Shown: piece by piece, positions 28,359-35,570 of the stretch | How positions within the stretch are numbered: the stretch's first letter is position 1 | Layout: the number at the start of each line of letters is the position of its first letter | Source: Comamonas antarctica | GTDB taxonomy: Bacteria > Pseudomonadota > Gammaproteobacteria > Burkholderiales > Burkholderiaceae_C | Assembly (NCBI RefSeq): GCF_013363755.1 | Contig: NZ_CP054840.1 | Span: forward strand, 696,001-760,000 | Direction: 5' to 3' | DNA length: 64,000 nt | Translations under genes and position numbers: made by a program | Notes under the pieces: generated by a model | The model's input: the letters and a program-made list of their open reading frames with translations, nothing else | Database searches by the model: none | What the model was told of the DNA's origin: nothing

Positions 28359-31300
28359 ATGGATGGCGTTGCAACACCAGCAAGTATCAAGCTGCTGCAT
28401 CTGAGTGATCTTCATCTCGGCTTAGAACAGCAAGACTGGATGTGGCCCACCTTCAGATCGCAGTTCTATGAGGATCTTGTAAGTCTGCATAGGCGAGCGG
28501 GGCCTTGGGATGTTGTTATCTTCTCTGGGGACCTTACGCAACGTGGTAGTGCTGCTGAGTTTGAAAAATTAACCGAGTTGCTTTCGGGACTGTGGTCACA
28601 ATTCAAAATTCTTGGCTCCGATCCTAAATTAGTGGTTGTGCCCGGTAATCACGATCTCGAGCGCCCAAAAGAAATGGACCCTACTGGGCGAGTTATGGCT
28701 CAGTGGTGGAATGACGCTGCTGTGAGGGATGATTTTTGGAAGTCGAATTCCTCCGTTTACAGGATCGCGGTGTCGGAATGGTTCAAGAATTTCGAGAGCT
28801 GGCATGAAAGGCTTTCAGAAGTGATACCGATGGCACCCTTTACCAGGGGTCTTCTTCCTGGTGATATCGCGGTGACGATAGAAAAAGGCTCGCAACGCCT
28901 GGGTATCGTCGGTCTGAATTCGGCTTGGTTACAGAACGCGGGGGGCGATTTTCAAGGTCGTCTATGTGTACATCCGCGACAGTTGATGGAAGTTACGGGT
29001 GATGACCCTGATGCATGGGGCAAAAAGCACGACTCTTGCTTGTTGGTCACGCACCATCCGGTGGACTGGCTACACCCTGAAGCTCGAAAGGATTGGGCGG
29101 CGGAAATCTATACTCCTGGGAGATTCGATGCGCATCTATATGGACACATGCACGAGGGACGGTCGATAACCGAGTCGATATCGGGAGGCCAAAGCCGCAT
29201 TTCGGTGCAGGCGGCATCGCTTTTTGGTCTGGAGCACTTCGGCTCAGATAAAGTAGATCGAAATCACGGCTACTCGGTAATCCAAGTTCCTGTAAAGCAA
29301 GGCGTGCGTGGAATCCGAATATGGCCCCGAACTGTCAATATGCGAGCCGATGGCTCGCGTCGATTGGGGGCGGATCAAAACTGGACACTTGTTGACGATA
29401 CCTACTGTGATATTACCTTCCAGGCCGGCGCAATAGTTGAAGCTGAATTTGAATCCTCAGGGAGTGATTCACTCGACTTGACTTCCGGAATTAAGGAAGT
29501 GCTCATGCGATTGGTGCGTCCAGGTGCTGTTAGCGAAGCTCACGCAGCCGTAAGAAAGTCCGAGCAAACTTTATTCTTGGCAGCATTAAGGGAAACGCGA
29601 AAAGCCTGGCTTGTCGCGGATTGGGGGCTAGGAGGTGATGAATTTATTCAATGCGTTCAGCAGCAAATGCTTGGCCGCAGAGGATCTATTTACTACCTTG
29701 ATCTGCATAATTACCGAAATCAGGAAGAGGTACTGCAAGGACTTCCAGAAAGAATTGGTTGCGGATTTGCGGCGTTGTGCAGCGGTCTATCTGAAGAAGG
29801 CGAAGCCATTTTAGTGCTGGATGAAATTGATCTTAGTCTGGATGCTGGATCAAGCCTAACTGGTGGCACACTCTCGCTTGCACAGCAAATAGATGGCCTT
29901 GTTCAAGTTATTTTGGATTTTTGCCCAGAACTTTCTGTCGTCGTTCGATCACGATTAGCCTCGAACGCTTCGTCGATGCGAGTTGTTGAGTTGGGTGCGC
30001 TCGACGAAGCAGACACAGCGCAATACGTCTCACTACATCAGAAAGGGAGCGTCCACCTTGCGAGTCATGATGCTGTACTGCGTCTGCACCGCCACACGGA
30101 TGGTATTCCGTCGCGGATAGATTCGATTTTGCGAGATCTGCAAATCGTCGGCCTCAAAGGGCTTTTTGAACTTGACTCTGATGTGGCCGGAAAGCATGCT
30201 GAGAGCCGTGAAGCTTCACCCGCATTGGTACGCACGATTCAAGCGCTCGCGGCCTCTCGAGAGGATACAGATTCGCGATCATTTTCGTTGCTCAAAGTGC
30301 TTTCAATGTTCCCGCAGGGTGAGCAGCTATTCCGCGTGAAGAGGTTTTTTGGAGCTCGAGCGTTTTACCCAGTTCATGCATCTAGGCTTTTAGAGCTTAA
30401 TCTTGTTGATGTGGTGACGATTAAATCGCTTGAGGAAAAATATACTTTTAGCGAGCAGGGGAGTGCGTTGGTGGTTCGCCGTGCGGCACGGGAGTTCGTA
30501 GTTCAATCGCTTTCCAGCGTTGAACATCGGACGCTAAGCGCTAAGGCTCTTGCTCTTTATTTCGGGGATGACTGGGAGTTGCGAGGAATCCGGCCGCCGA
30601 CATACCTGAAATTTAAAGATTCCCAGTGTGATATGCGTGAAATTGGGAATGCATGCACGATGGTTCTTCGGGCAACAAGAGCAGCCACAGAAACAGGGAA
30701 AATTGAAAATATTCGCTCTGCTCTGGCGCTTGCGACTTCCTTTGCTGCTCAGCTAAGAGCAGGTGACCACTTTCGCAGTGTTGCCGGCCTCTATGAAGAC
30801 CTTTTACAAATGCATGAAAGTGCAGGCAGCGGTCTGGATTTAAATCCGGCTCGTATTCAGTATGCTAAAGCCCTTAGAATGATCGGGGAGTATGCGCGTG
30901 CGCGTGATTTGTTGCGACAGTGCGAAGGCTCTGTTACAACAAAGGCTCAGAAGCAGGATGTACTTTTGAATCTCGCATTCATTAGCGAGTCGCAGGATGA
31001 AGATTCGGCAGAGACGGTTGATCTAGCGAGAAGGGCAGAGAGGGTTGATCCAAAATCAAACCATGGCCTTCAGGCGAAAAGTATAATTATCCGTAATGAT
31101 GATAGTTATCAGTTGGATCGTGATAATCAATTAAAGAAAGTGCAAGAGGATGCGGTGAAGCGTAAGGCTTTCATCTTGTCTAATAACTTGATGATTGATA
31201 GAGCAGAGACCATGGTCGATGCAGAATCCAAAAAGCTGCTCTTGAAAAATGTGATACAAACTGCTCGAAGAGAAGGTGATTCATACAATCTTGTCCGTGC

Positions 31301-31700
31301 TTCTCTGAAGCTTGCAAGAATCGGTTTAAACGAGTCGGGAGTGCTGACGGCGGAGCAGATATCAGACTGCACTCGTGCATATGAATATCTTTACAACCAG
31401 AGAATAGATAATCTTTTTGGTATCTGCCATGGTGTTTTGTGGGATTCATTTCTTGCGAATGGTGATGGTGAAAATCTGCTGCATCTATTTCGTCATAGCT
31501 CTTTGATTTGGCGTCTTCGTGGGCAGATGAAAGTAGAAAGTAAATACGTTGAGAAACTATTGCCTGTAGTAGGGAAGCAGGTTGGCTCGGGTGTTCTCAA
31601 TGCTGATAGAAAACTTCTTTATTTTATGACGAGGAGTATTCAGCTTGCCTCCGATATGCCTGCTGCATCTCTTGAGCTTCAAGCCTCTAGAGTTGTATAG
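28359..31700 (+). CDS. Calcineurin-like metallophosphoesterase with degenerate P-loop NTPase region and helical C-terminus (candidate defence gene)
   Basis: About 1113 aa, single gene, clearly lower GC than its neighbours. N-terminal phosphoesterase motifs are complete: LSDLHLG, FSGDLTQRG, PGNHD, THHPVD and GHMHEG (residues 15-270). From about 390 to 640 there is a P-loop-like region. Its Walker A position reads VADWGLGGDEF, without the usual Lys-Ser/Thr, while the Walker B position reads ILVLDEIDLS. The rest (640-1113) looks alpha-helical, TPR-like (LYEDLLQMHES, RIQYAKALRMIGEYARARDLLRQ). AAGGA at 28348 sits against ATG 28353 but is well spaced for ATG 28359, chosen here. Effector-NTPase-repeat architecture in an island cargo slot suggests an abortive-infection type defence protein; this is inference. 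Confidence 0.85.
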   Translation: MDGVATPASIKLLHLSDLHLGLEQQDWMWPTFRSQFYEDLVSLHRRAGPWDVVIFSGDLTQRGSAAEFEKLTELLSGLWSQFKILGSDPKLVVVPGNHDLERPKEMDPTGRVMAQWWNDAAVRDDFWKSNSSVYRIAVSEWFKNFESWHERLSEVIPMAPFTRGLLPGDIAVTIEKGSQRLGIVGLNSAWLQNAGGDFQGRLCVHPRQLMEVTGDDPDAWGKKHDSCLLVTHHPVDWLHPEARKDWAAEIYTPGRFDAHLYGHMHEGRSITESISGGQSRISVQAASLFGLEHFGSDKVDRNHGYSVIQVPVKQGVRGIRIWPRTVNMRADGSRRLGADQNWTLVDDTYCDITFQAGAIVEAEFESSGSDSLDLTSGIKEVLMRLVRPGAVSEAHAAVRKSEQTLFLAALRETRKAWLVADWGLGGDEFIQCVQQQMLGRRGSIYYLDLHNYRNQEEVLQGLPERIGCGFAALCSGLSEEGEAILVLDEIDLSLDAGSSLTGGTLSLAQQIDGLVQVILDFCPELSVVVRSRLASNASSMRVVELGALDEADTAQYVSLHQKGSVHLASHDAVLRLHRHTDGIPSRIDSILRDLQIVGLKGLFELDSDVAGKHAESREASPALVRTIQALAASREDTDSRSFSLLKVLSMFPQGEQLFRVKRFFGARAFYPVHASRLLELNLVDVVTIKSLEEKYTFSEQGSALVVRRAAREFVVQSLSSVEHRTLSAKALALYFGDDWELRGIRPPTYLKFKDSQCDMREIGNACTMVLRATRAATETGKIENIRSALALATSFAAQLRAGDHFRSVAGLYEDLLQMHESAGSGLDLNPARIQYAKALRMIGEYARARDLLRQCEGSVTTKAQKQDVLLNLAFISESQDEDSAETVDLARRAERVDPKSNHGLQAKSIIIRNDDSYQLDRDNQLKKVQEDAVKRKAFILSNNLMIDRAETMVDAESKKLLLKNVIQTARREGDSYNLVRASLKLARIGLNESGVLTAEQISDCTRAYEYLYNQRIDNLFGICHGVLWDSFLANGDGENLLHLFRHSSLIWRLRGQMKVESKYVEKLLPVVGKQVGSGVLNADRKLLYFMTRSIQLASDMPAASLELQASRVV

Positions 31701-32124
31701 AAAGAAATTTTTGCTTTAAATTAGAAGATTTTGATCGTTTGAAGTTTGAAGGTGATGGAGTTTTGCACACCGAGCTCCATGAGGTATTGGCTATAGGTAG
31801 AGTGTAGAAGAAGGCGTCCTAAGATGCGCTGCTTTATTAAAATTACCTATCGTCTATTGATGAGTCGAACTACCCAATAGGACCCAAAGCGAGCTTGAAA
31901 TGGTTAAAGTTGGTCGCTTAATATCCTATGTGAAGTGGATTTTTAATGGTTTGCAATGCGCTTGCCGACGCATACTTACAGGTGCGCGCCGTTGCTGGGG
32001 CGGGTTAGACCTTGGCCGATTCGTAGTCTGCAACATTCTCCTAGAGTCTTCGCTTGAGCATAGAAAATCCAAGAGGAATCTTTATAGATCATCTCTGGAC
32101 CACTGAGCTATTTGGTGTGGAAGC
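31701..32124. other. Low-GC non-coding DNA after the metallophosphoesterase gene
   Basis: About 420 bp, AT-rich at first and rising in GC after 31960. A small ORF (31900-32106) has no ribosome-binding site or recognisable features. I see no terminator hairpin with a T-tract after the preceding gene. The GC step near 31960 may mark the right edge of the cargo insertion. Confidence 0.45.
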
Positions 32125-32405
32125 TGTTCATCGCTCAAGCGTCCGTGATATAGTGCAGTCATCACGCCAAAAAAGCGTGAACGGGATTGGCGTCCCGACG
32201 AACCACTGCGAAATAAGCCGCAGTACACGCGCAGTACCTGCGGCTTTTGAATTCGTGCCTTCAGTTTATGGCGGCTCGGATGGGAGAGCGCAAGCTCTGC
32301 CGGTTCACGCAAGTGGTTCCCGGTACGCCAACCTGTCCGAGCTGCCGCCTTCCATTGGCGTGGGAGGTGGTGGTTTTAGCAAACCGAACCACTTGGAGGT
32401 CACAC
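32125..32405 (+). promoter_or_regulatory. Leader of the element 1 replication operon, with possible promoter and attenuator
   Basis: A TATAGT box at 32149 has a weak TGTTCA 18 bp upstream. Then come a short hairpin (GGGA ... TCCC near 32183-32196) and a strong hairpin AGCCGCAG/CTGCGGCT at 32216-32245 ending in TTTT. About 150 bp further on, a GGAGGT ribosome-binding site (32394) precedes the first gene. A terminator-like hairpin inside a long leader recalls P4 immunity, where leader termination controls the replication genes. The function here is inferred. Confidence 0.45.
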
Positions 32406-32621
32406 GTGACCGCTTTCGCTCAGGCCCGCCTCCGCGCTGCCCCTACATCGCCCGTCATGGGCACCCTCGACCCTATTCAACTTCACGCCGATGCTCATAA
32501 TGCGCTGAGCATGGCCGTGTTCTACCTACGCCAGCCGCAGGCAAATACCGCTGCTGCCAAGCGCAAGGCCATCCAAGCCCTGGCCGCCCTGCGTGGGCTG
32601 TCGTTGGCTCAAGAGGGCTGA
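32406..32621 (+). CDS. Small hypothetical protein, first gene of replication operon (paralogue in element 2)
   Basis: 71 aa from GTG at 32406, with GGAGGT ideally placed upstream. Its C-terminal half (LDPIQLHADAHNALSMAVFY, AKRKAIQALAALRGL) closely matches the product of 50214-50546 in element 2 (LDPIQLHADAHNALNMAVFY). No domain known to me. Conservation in both elements at the same operon position indicates a function in element maintenance or control. It ends 3 bp before the next ATG. Confidence 0.75.
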   Translation: MTAFAQARLRAAPTSPVMGTLDPIQLHADAHNALSMAVFYLRQPQANTAAAKRKAIQALAALRGLSLAQEG

Positions 32622-32624
32622 GTC

Positions 32625-32885
32625 ATGGCCGGCACCACCTTCACCCAATACACCGATTCCAAGACGCTCGCGCGTGACTCCCAAGCCGTTCTGAGCGAGC
32701 AGCGCAGTGTGTTCATCAGCGCGGACATTAAGCGGGACCGCATAGCGTTTTCGATGGCAGATGACGCGCACAGCAGCCAAATGATTTTCACGGCAGAGCA
32801 GGCCCGAGCTATTGCAACTGAGTTGCTTGCATGCGCCGATGCGCGTGACGCTTTGCGCACCGTTAAACCTAGCCAGCGGGGGTGA
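32625..32885 (+). CDS. Small hypothetical protein
   Basis: 86 aa, soluble, no recognised domain. It has an AGAGGG ribosome-binding site before ATG at 32625 and tight spacing to both neighbours (3 bp each), so it belongs to the same operon. Its tail SQMIFTAEQARAIATELLACADARDAL is predicted helical. No counterpart was seen in element 2. Confidence 0.65.
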   Translation: MAGTTFTQYTDSKTLARDSQAVLSEQRSVFISADIKRDRIAFSMADDAHSSQMIFTAEQARAIATELLACADARDALRTVKPSQRG

Positions 32886-32888
32886 ACC

Positions 32889-33326
32889 ATGGCAACCAGA
32901 AACAACATTGCCCGCGTGGCAGTGAAGGCGAAGCCTTGCCAAAAACAGGCCGTATCCATCGTACCGCCCACATGGCAGCAGACGATATTGATGGCCTTGG
33001 CCTTTGCTCAGGACTCGTTGGAGCGACTGAGTTCTGCAATCGCTACGGACAAGGATTGGGGGGATTCGGACGTTGAGGCAGACGTGTGTCTGTCGATGGA
33101 TCTGGTCCTGGAGCGAATCAAAGAGATGCGCGCCAATCCTCCTGCTGAGGTGGCGTTGTTTGAGCGTGAATGGTATGAGTCTGCTTCGATCGTGAACCTG
33201 TGTGTACGCGTTTTCAGTCGCACCGATACCTACTATTTCCGCTGCCTGGAGTCCGTGAAAAAGCTGTTCGAGGTGTTCGCGGATGCGGTGGTTTTCGTGG
33301 ACCGGGAGGGACGTTGTGGCACATAA
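32889..33326 (+). CDS. Hypothetical protein, paralogue of the element 2 gene at 49770-50210
   Basis: 145 aa. It opens with MATRNNIARVAVKAKPCQKQA and shares the whole layout with the 146-aa protein of element 2 (MNAKNNAARVAVKAKPCQKQA; TWQQ, FAQ.SLE, DKDWGD/DKDWDD, NLCVRVFSRTDT/NLCVRTFSRPDT, FVDREGR/FVDEEER). No known domain. Both copies lie two positions upstream of, or next to, replication genes. Probably cytosolic and helical. Confidence 0.75.
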   Translation: MATRNNIARVAVKAKPCQKQAVSIVPPTWQQTILMALAFAQDSLERLSSAIATDKDWGDSDVEADVCLSMDLVLERIKEMRANPPAEVALFEREWYESASIVNLCVRVFSRTDTYYFRCLESVKKLFEVFADAVVFVDREGRCGT

Positions 33327-33564
33327 GAATTCCCTCAAGACAATGCAGGCCCAGCGGTTGCGCATCGCGCGCCACGCGACATATGAGGCAGAGGCGATAG
33401 CACGCCATCTGAATGCCAGTTTGCCTATACGGCATCCCGAATATCAGCATCTGAGGGCCTTGGTCGTGCGCCTGTTCGACCTCAATAGCGTGGTTATGTC
33501 CGTCCTGGATGACGACGACTGTCGATGCATCGCAGAGATGCAGGGTGTCCTGGATGGATGCTGA
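33316..33564 (+). CDS. Small hypothetical protein overlapping the previous gene
   Basis: 82 aa from GTG at 33316, preceded by GGGAGG. It overlaps the end of the previous gene by 11 bp, suggesting coupled translation. Basic N-terminus (KNSLKTMQAQRLRIARHATYEAEAIARHL), acidic C-terminal part (VLDDDDCRCIAEMQGVL). No domain recognised. Confidence 0.55.
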   Translation: MAHKNSLKTMQAQRLRIARHATYEAEAIARHLNASLPIRHPEYQHLRALVVRLFDLNSVVMSVLDDDDCRCIAEMQGVLDGC

Positions 33565-33699
33565 GATTTCTCAGGTTAAATACTGTATTTGCATACATGT
33601 GTTTAAACCCCAGCTAGGTCGGGCCGCAATCCGACTGAAAAGGCAAGCCCCCGGTTGCCCTGCTGGGGCTTTCTGCCGGGGTTGCATTTGGGGATGCAG

Positions 33700-34548
33700 A
33701 TGAATGTTGATGTGAGCTGGCGCTTTGCGCTGGCGATTCCTGCTTTTTTTGAAACCGCGCGGCCCAGCGTCAGGCGTCAGGGTTGGCCCGCCGTCCTTGT
33801 TCCGTGGCAATTGGCCGTTTTGCAGATGCCTTTTCGGCCCGGCGATGAGCAGGGTGAGGAGGCTGCAGATGTGCTGTTTGAGGCTATATGGGATGCCGCT
33901 GAAGGTGGAAGCCTTGAAGTTTCTGAAAGGGTGGTGGAGGTGCGAGAGGTTGTCGATCCAGAGGCAACAGCCAGGGCTAGGGAGGCCGCGCGCGCCAAGT
34001 CACAGGCGTGGCTCGCTTCGGAAATTGCCAGGGGTGGAATCATTGCAGGCGTGTATGCAGGGCTTGACGAAATTGATGCCGGTGCTGGTGTGCCGCCTGT
34101 TCTTGTTGAAGAAAAAAACACGCGTCATTACATTGGGCCTGCCGCATTTGCCGCATGGCTTGCCGCGCAAGACATGGGACCCAGTAAGCACATTGCAGCC
34201 TGGTTTAAAGCGTGTGGGAAAGCGCAGGCCGCCAGCGCTGACGCGGCCGCCGCGTTGAGTGCAGAGGAGGTGCAAGACCTGCCGACTCTGGTGCGGTATC
34301 GCCTGCAATTCGCCGGCAAGCCCGCACAGCAGAGGCCCCAGTGGACGGCCCCGCATGTGGTGTTGGTCCGAGCCTGGCTGCGGCAGGAGCAAGAGGCGGG
34401 CCGTGACCGAGGTGCGGTGGGGCGGCTGGCAGGCGATATGGGCATGACGCGCCAGGGCCTGCAATCGGTGTTGGATAAGCATGTCGAACGCGCCCAAGCA
34501 ACCGCATTTGATGGGCTTGGCCGTCGAGCCAATGGAGGGGCCGCATAA
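33700..34548 (+). CDS. Hypothetical protein
   Basis: About 282 aa; ATG at 33700 follows GGGG at 33690. The N-terminal part (VSWRFALAIPAFFETARPS ... WPAVLVPWQLAVLQMPF) and a long helical middle (ATARAREAARAKSQAWLASEIARG) are followed by a C-terminal part that looks helix-turn-helix-like (VGRLAGDMGMTRQGLQSVLDKHVERA). A DNA-binding role is possible but not established. It sits between the paralogue pair and alpA. No counterpart in element 2. Confidence 0.65.
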   Translation: MNVDVSWRFALAIPAFFETARPSVRRQGWPAVLVPWQLAVLQMPFRPGDEQGEEAADVLFEAIWDAAEGGSLEVSERVVEVREVVDPEATARAREAARAKSQAWLASEIARGGIIAGVYAGLDEIDAGAGVPPVLVEEKNTRHYIGPAAFAAWLAAQDMGPSKHIAAWFKACGKAQAASADAAAALSAEEVQDLPTLVRYRLQFAGKPAQQRPQWTAPHVVLVRAWLRQEQEAGRDRGAVGRLAGDMGMTRQGLQSVLDKHVERAQATAFDGLGRRANGGAA

Positions 34549-34731
34549 ATGGCTTGCCGTTTGCCTTGCAGTGCCTTGCGGGCTTCGCTTCTTGCTCGCA
34601 CCGCTTGCGCTCTGCGCGAGCGTTTGCGGACTACTGCAAGGCGACGGCAACCCCCCTCGACTACGAATATTTCCTCAACGCCACAAGCGCACCACGTTGG
34701 ATGCGTTGGCGTCCCTCAAAGGAAATTACCC

Positions 34732-34953
34732 ATGCAAGTTGTTCATTCCGCCCGTTCTGCTGTACCTCGTGATCGCCTGTTGCGTTTGGCCGATGTGGAG
34801 GCGGTCACGGGCTGCAAGAAAAGCACGGTCTACAAGCTCATGAAAGAAGGGAAATTTCCGGCATGCGTTCGGATCACCAGTCGCATGGTTGCCTGGCCGG
34901 AATCGGCCGTCTTGACATGGGTGCAGCAGCGCATCGGCGGTGCGCTGGCATGA
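34732..34953 (+). CDS. alpA: AlpA-family transcriptional regulator, element 1
   Basis: 73 aa MerR-like winged-helix regulator of the CP4-57 AlpA type: RLLRLADVEAVTGCKKSTVYKLMKEGKFPACVRIT...VAWPESAVLTWVQQRI. ATG at 34732 has AAAGGAAA upstream; the longer open frame from 34549 has no domain similarity. AlpA proteins control excision or replication genes of such elements. Its stop overlaps the next start (ATGA), and that gene in turn overlaps the primase gene. Confidence 0.9.
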   Translation: MQVVHSARSAVPRDRLLRLADVEAVTGCKKSTVYKLMKEGKFPACVRITSRMVAWPESAVLTWVQQRIGGALA

Positions 34954-35570
34954 GCAGCGCTGCCAAGGGCATCAAGGCGATGCGTCATGGCCTGGGTGAT
35001 GCGCCAGGGGCTGCGCAATCGGTAGTGATTGAAGCGATGAAGCAGGGAGGTATAGCCATGCGTGAACACTCCATTCAAGCGGATCTGCAGCCCGCTGACA
35101 AAGCGAGGCATGCAGCAGCCGAGGCGGCGCAGTTGCGCTTGCGTCGAGGTGCGGAACATATGCAGGCGCATCACATTCCGCCTGATGGCGTGATCTTTCG
35201 CAAACGGTGGTGCCGGGCAGGCCAGCCCACCATGTACGTGCTGTTCGCGTGGCCTGGCGTGCTCATGCTGCAGGACGCCAAAACAGGCCATGTAGTGAAG
35301 CAAGCGCGCGCCAGTTGCATGGCGCATTCCATGCCGAATGAAACAGCATTCCTGCAGTCCGCTGGCAATCCCGCTTCGTTGCGGGCGATGCGGTTCGTGC
35401 CGCCACAAGGCGCGCCGTGCCGGCTGGTGTTCGACGCCTGGGGTGTGCTGACCATTTCCAATTGCAAGACAGGTGAGGTTCTGGCCAGGTCCCAGCCTGG
35501 CCGCCCTGCGGTGCTGCAGGCGGGCTTTTGCCCGTTGCATCGGCGTGACCTGGAGCCTCGTATTCAATGA
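34950..35570 (+). CDS. Hypothetical protein coupled to alpA and primase
   Basis: 206 aa. ATG at 34950 overlaps the alpA stop and its own stop overlaps the primase start, so the three are translationally coupled. It has a basic helical part (DKARHAAAEAAQLRLRRGAEHMQAH) and a beta-rich part (WCRAGQPTMYVLFAWPGVLMLQDAKTGHVV). Dispersed cysteines include one near the end (AGFCPLHRRDL). No domain recognised. Confidence 0.7.
   Translation: MSSAAKGIKAMRHGLGDAPGAAQSVVIEAMKQGGIAMREHSIQADLQPADKARHAAAEAAQLRLRRGAEHMQAHHIPPDGVIFRKRWCRAGQPTMYVLFAWPGVLMLQDAKTGHVVKQARASCMAHSMPNETAFLQSAGNPASLRAMRFVPPQGAPCRLVFDAWGVLTISNCKTGEVLARSQPGRPAVLQAGFCPLHRRDLEPRIQ

Noticed and set aside
31900..32106. 68-aa ORF between cargo and the replication leader of element 1
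   Set aside because: Starts without a ribosome-binding site, crosses the GC step near 31960 and overlaps the leader promoter region.
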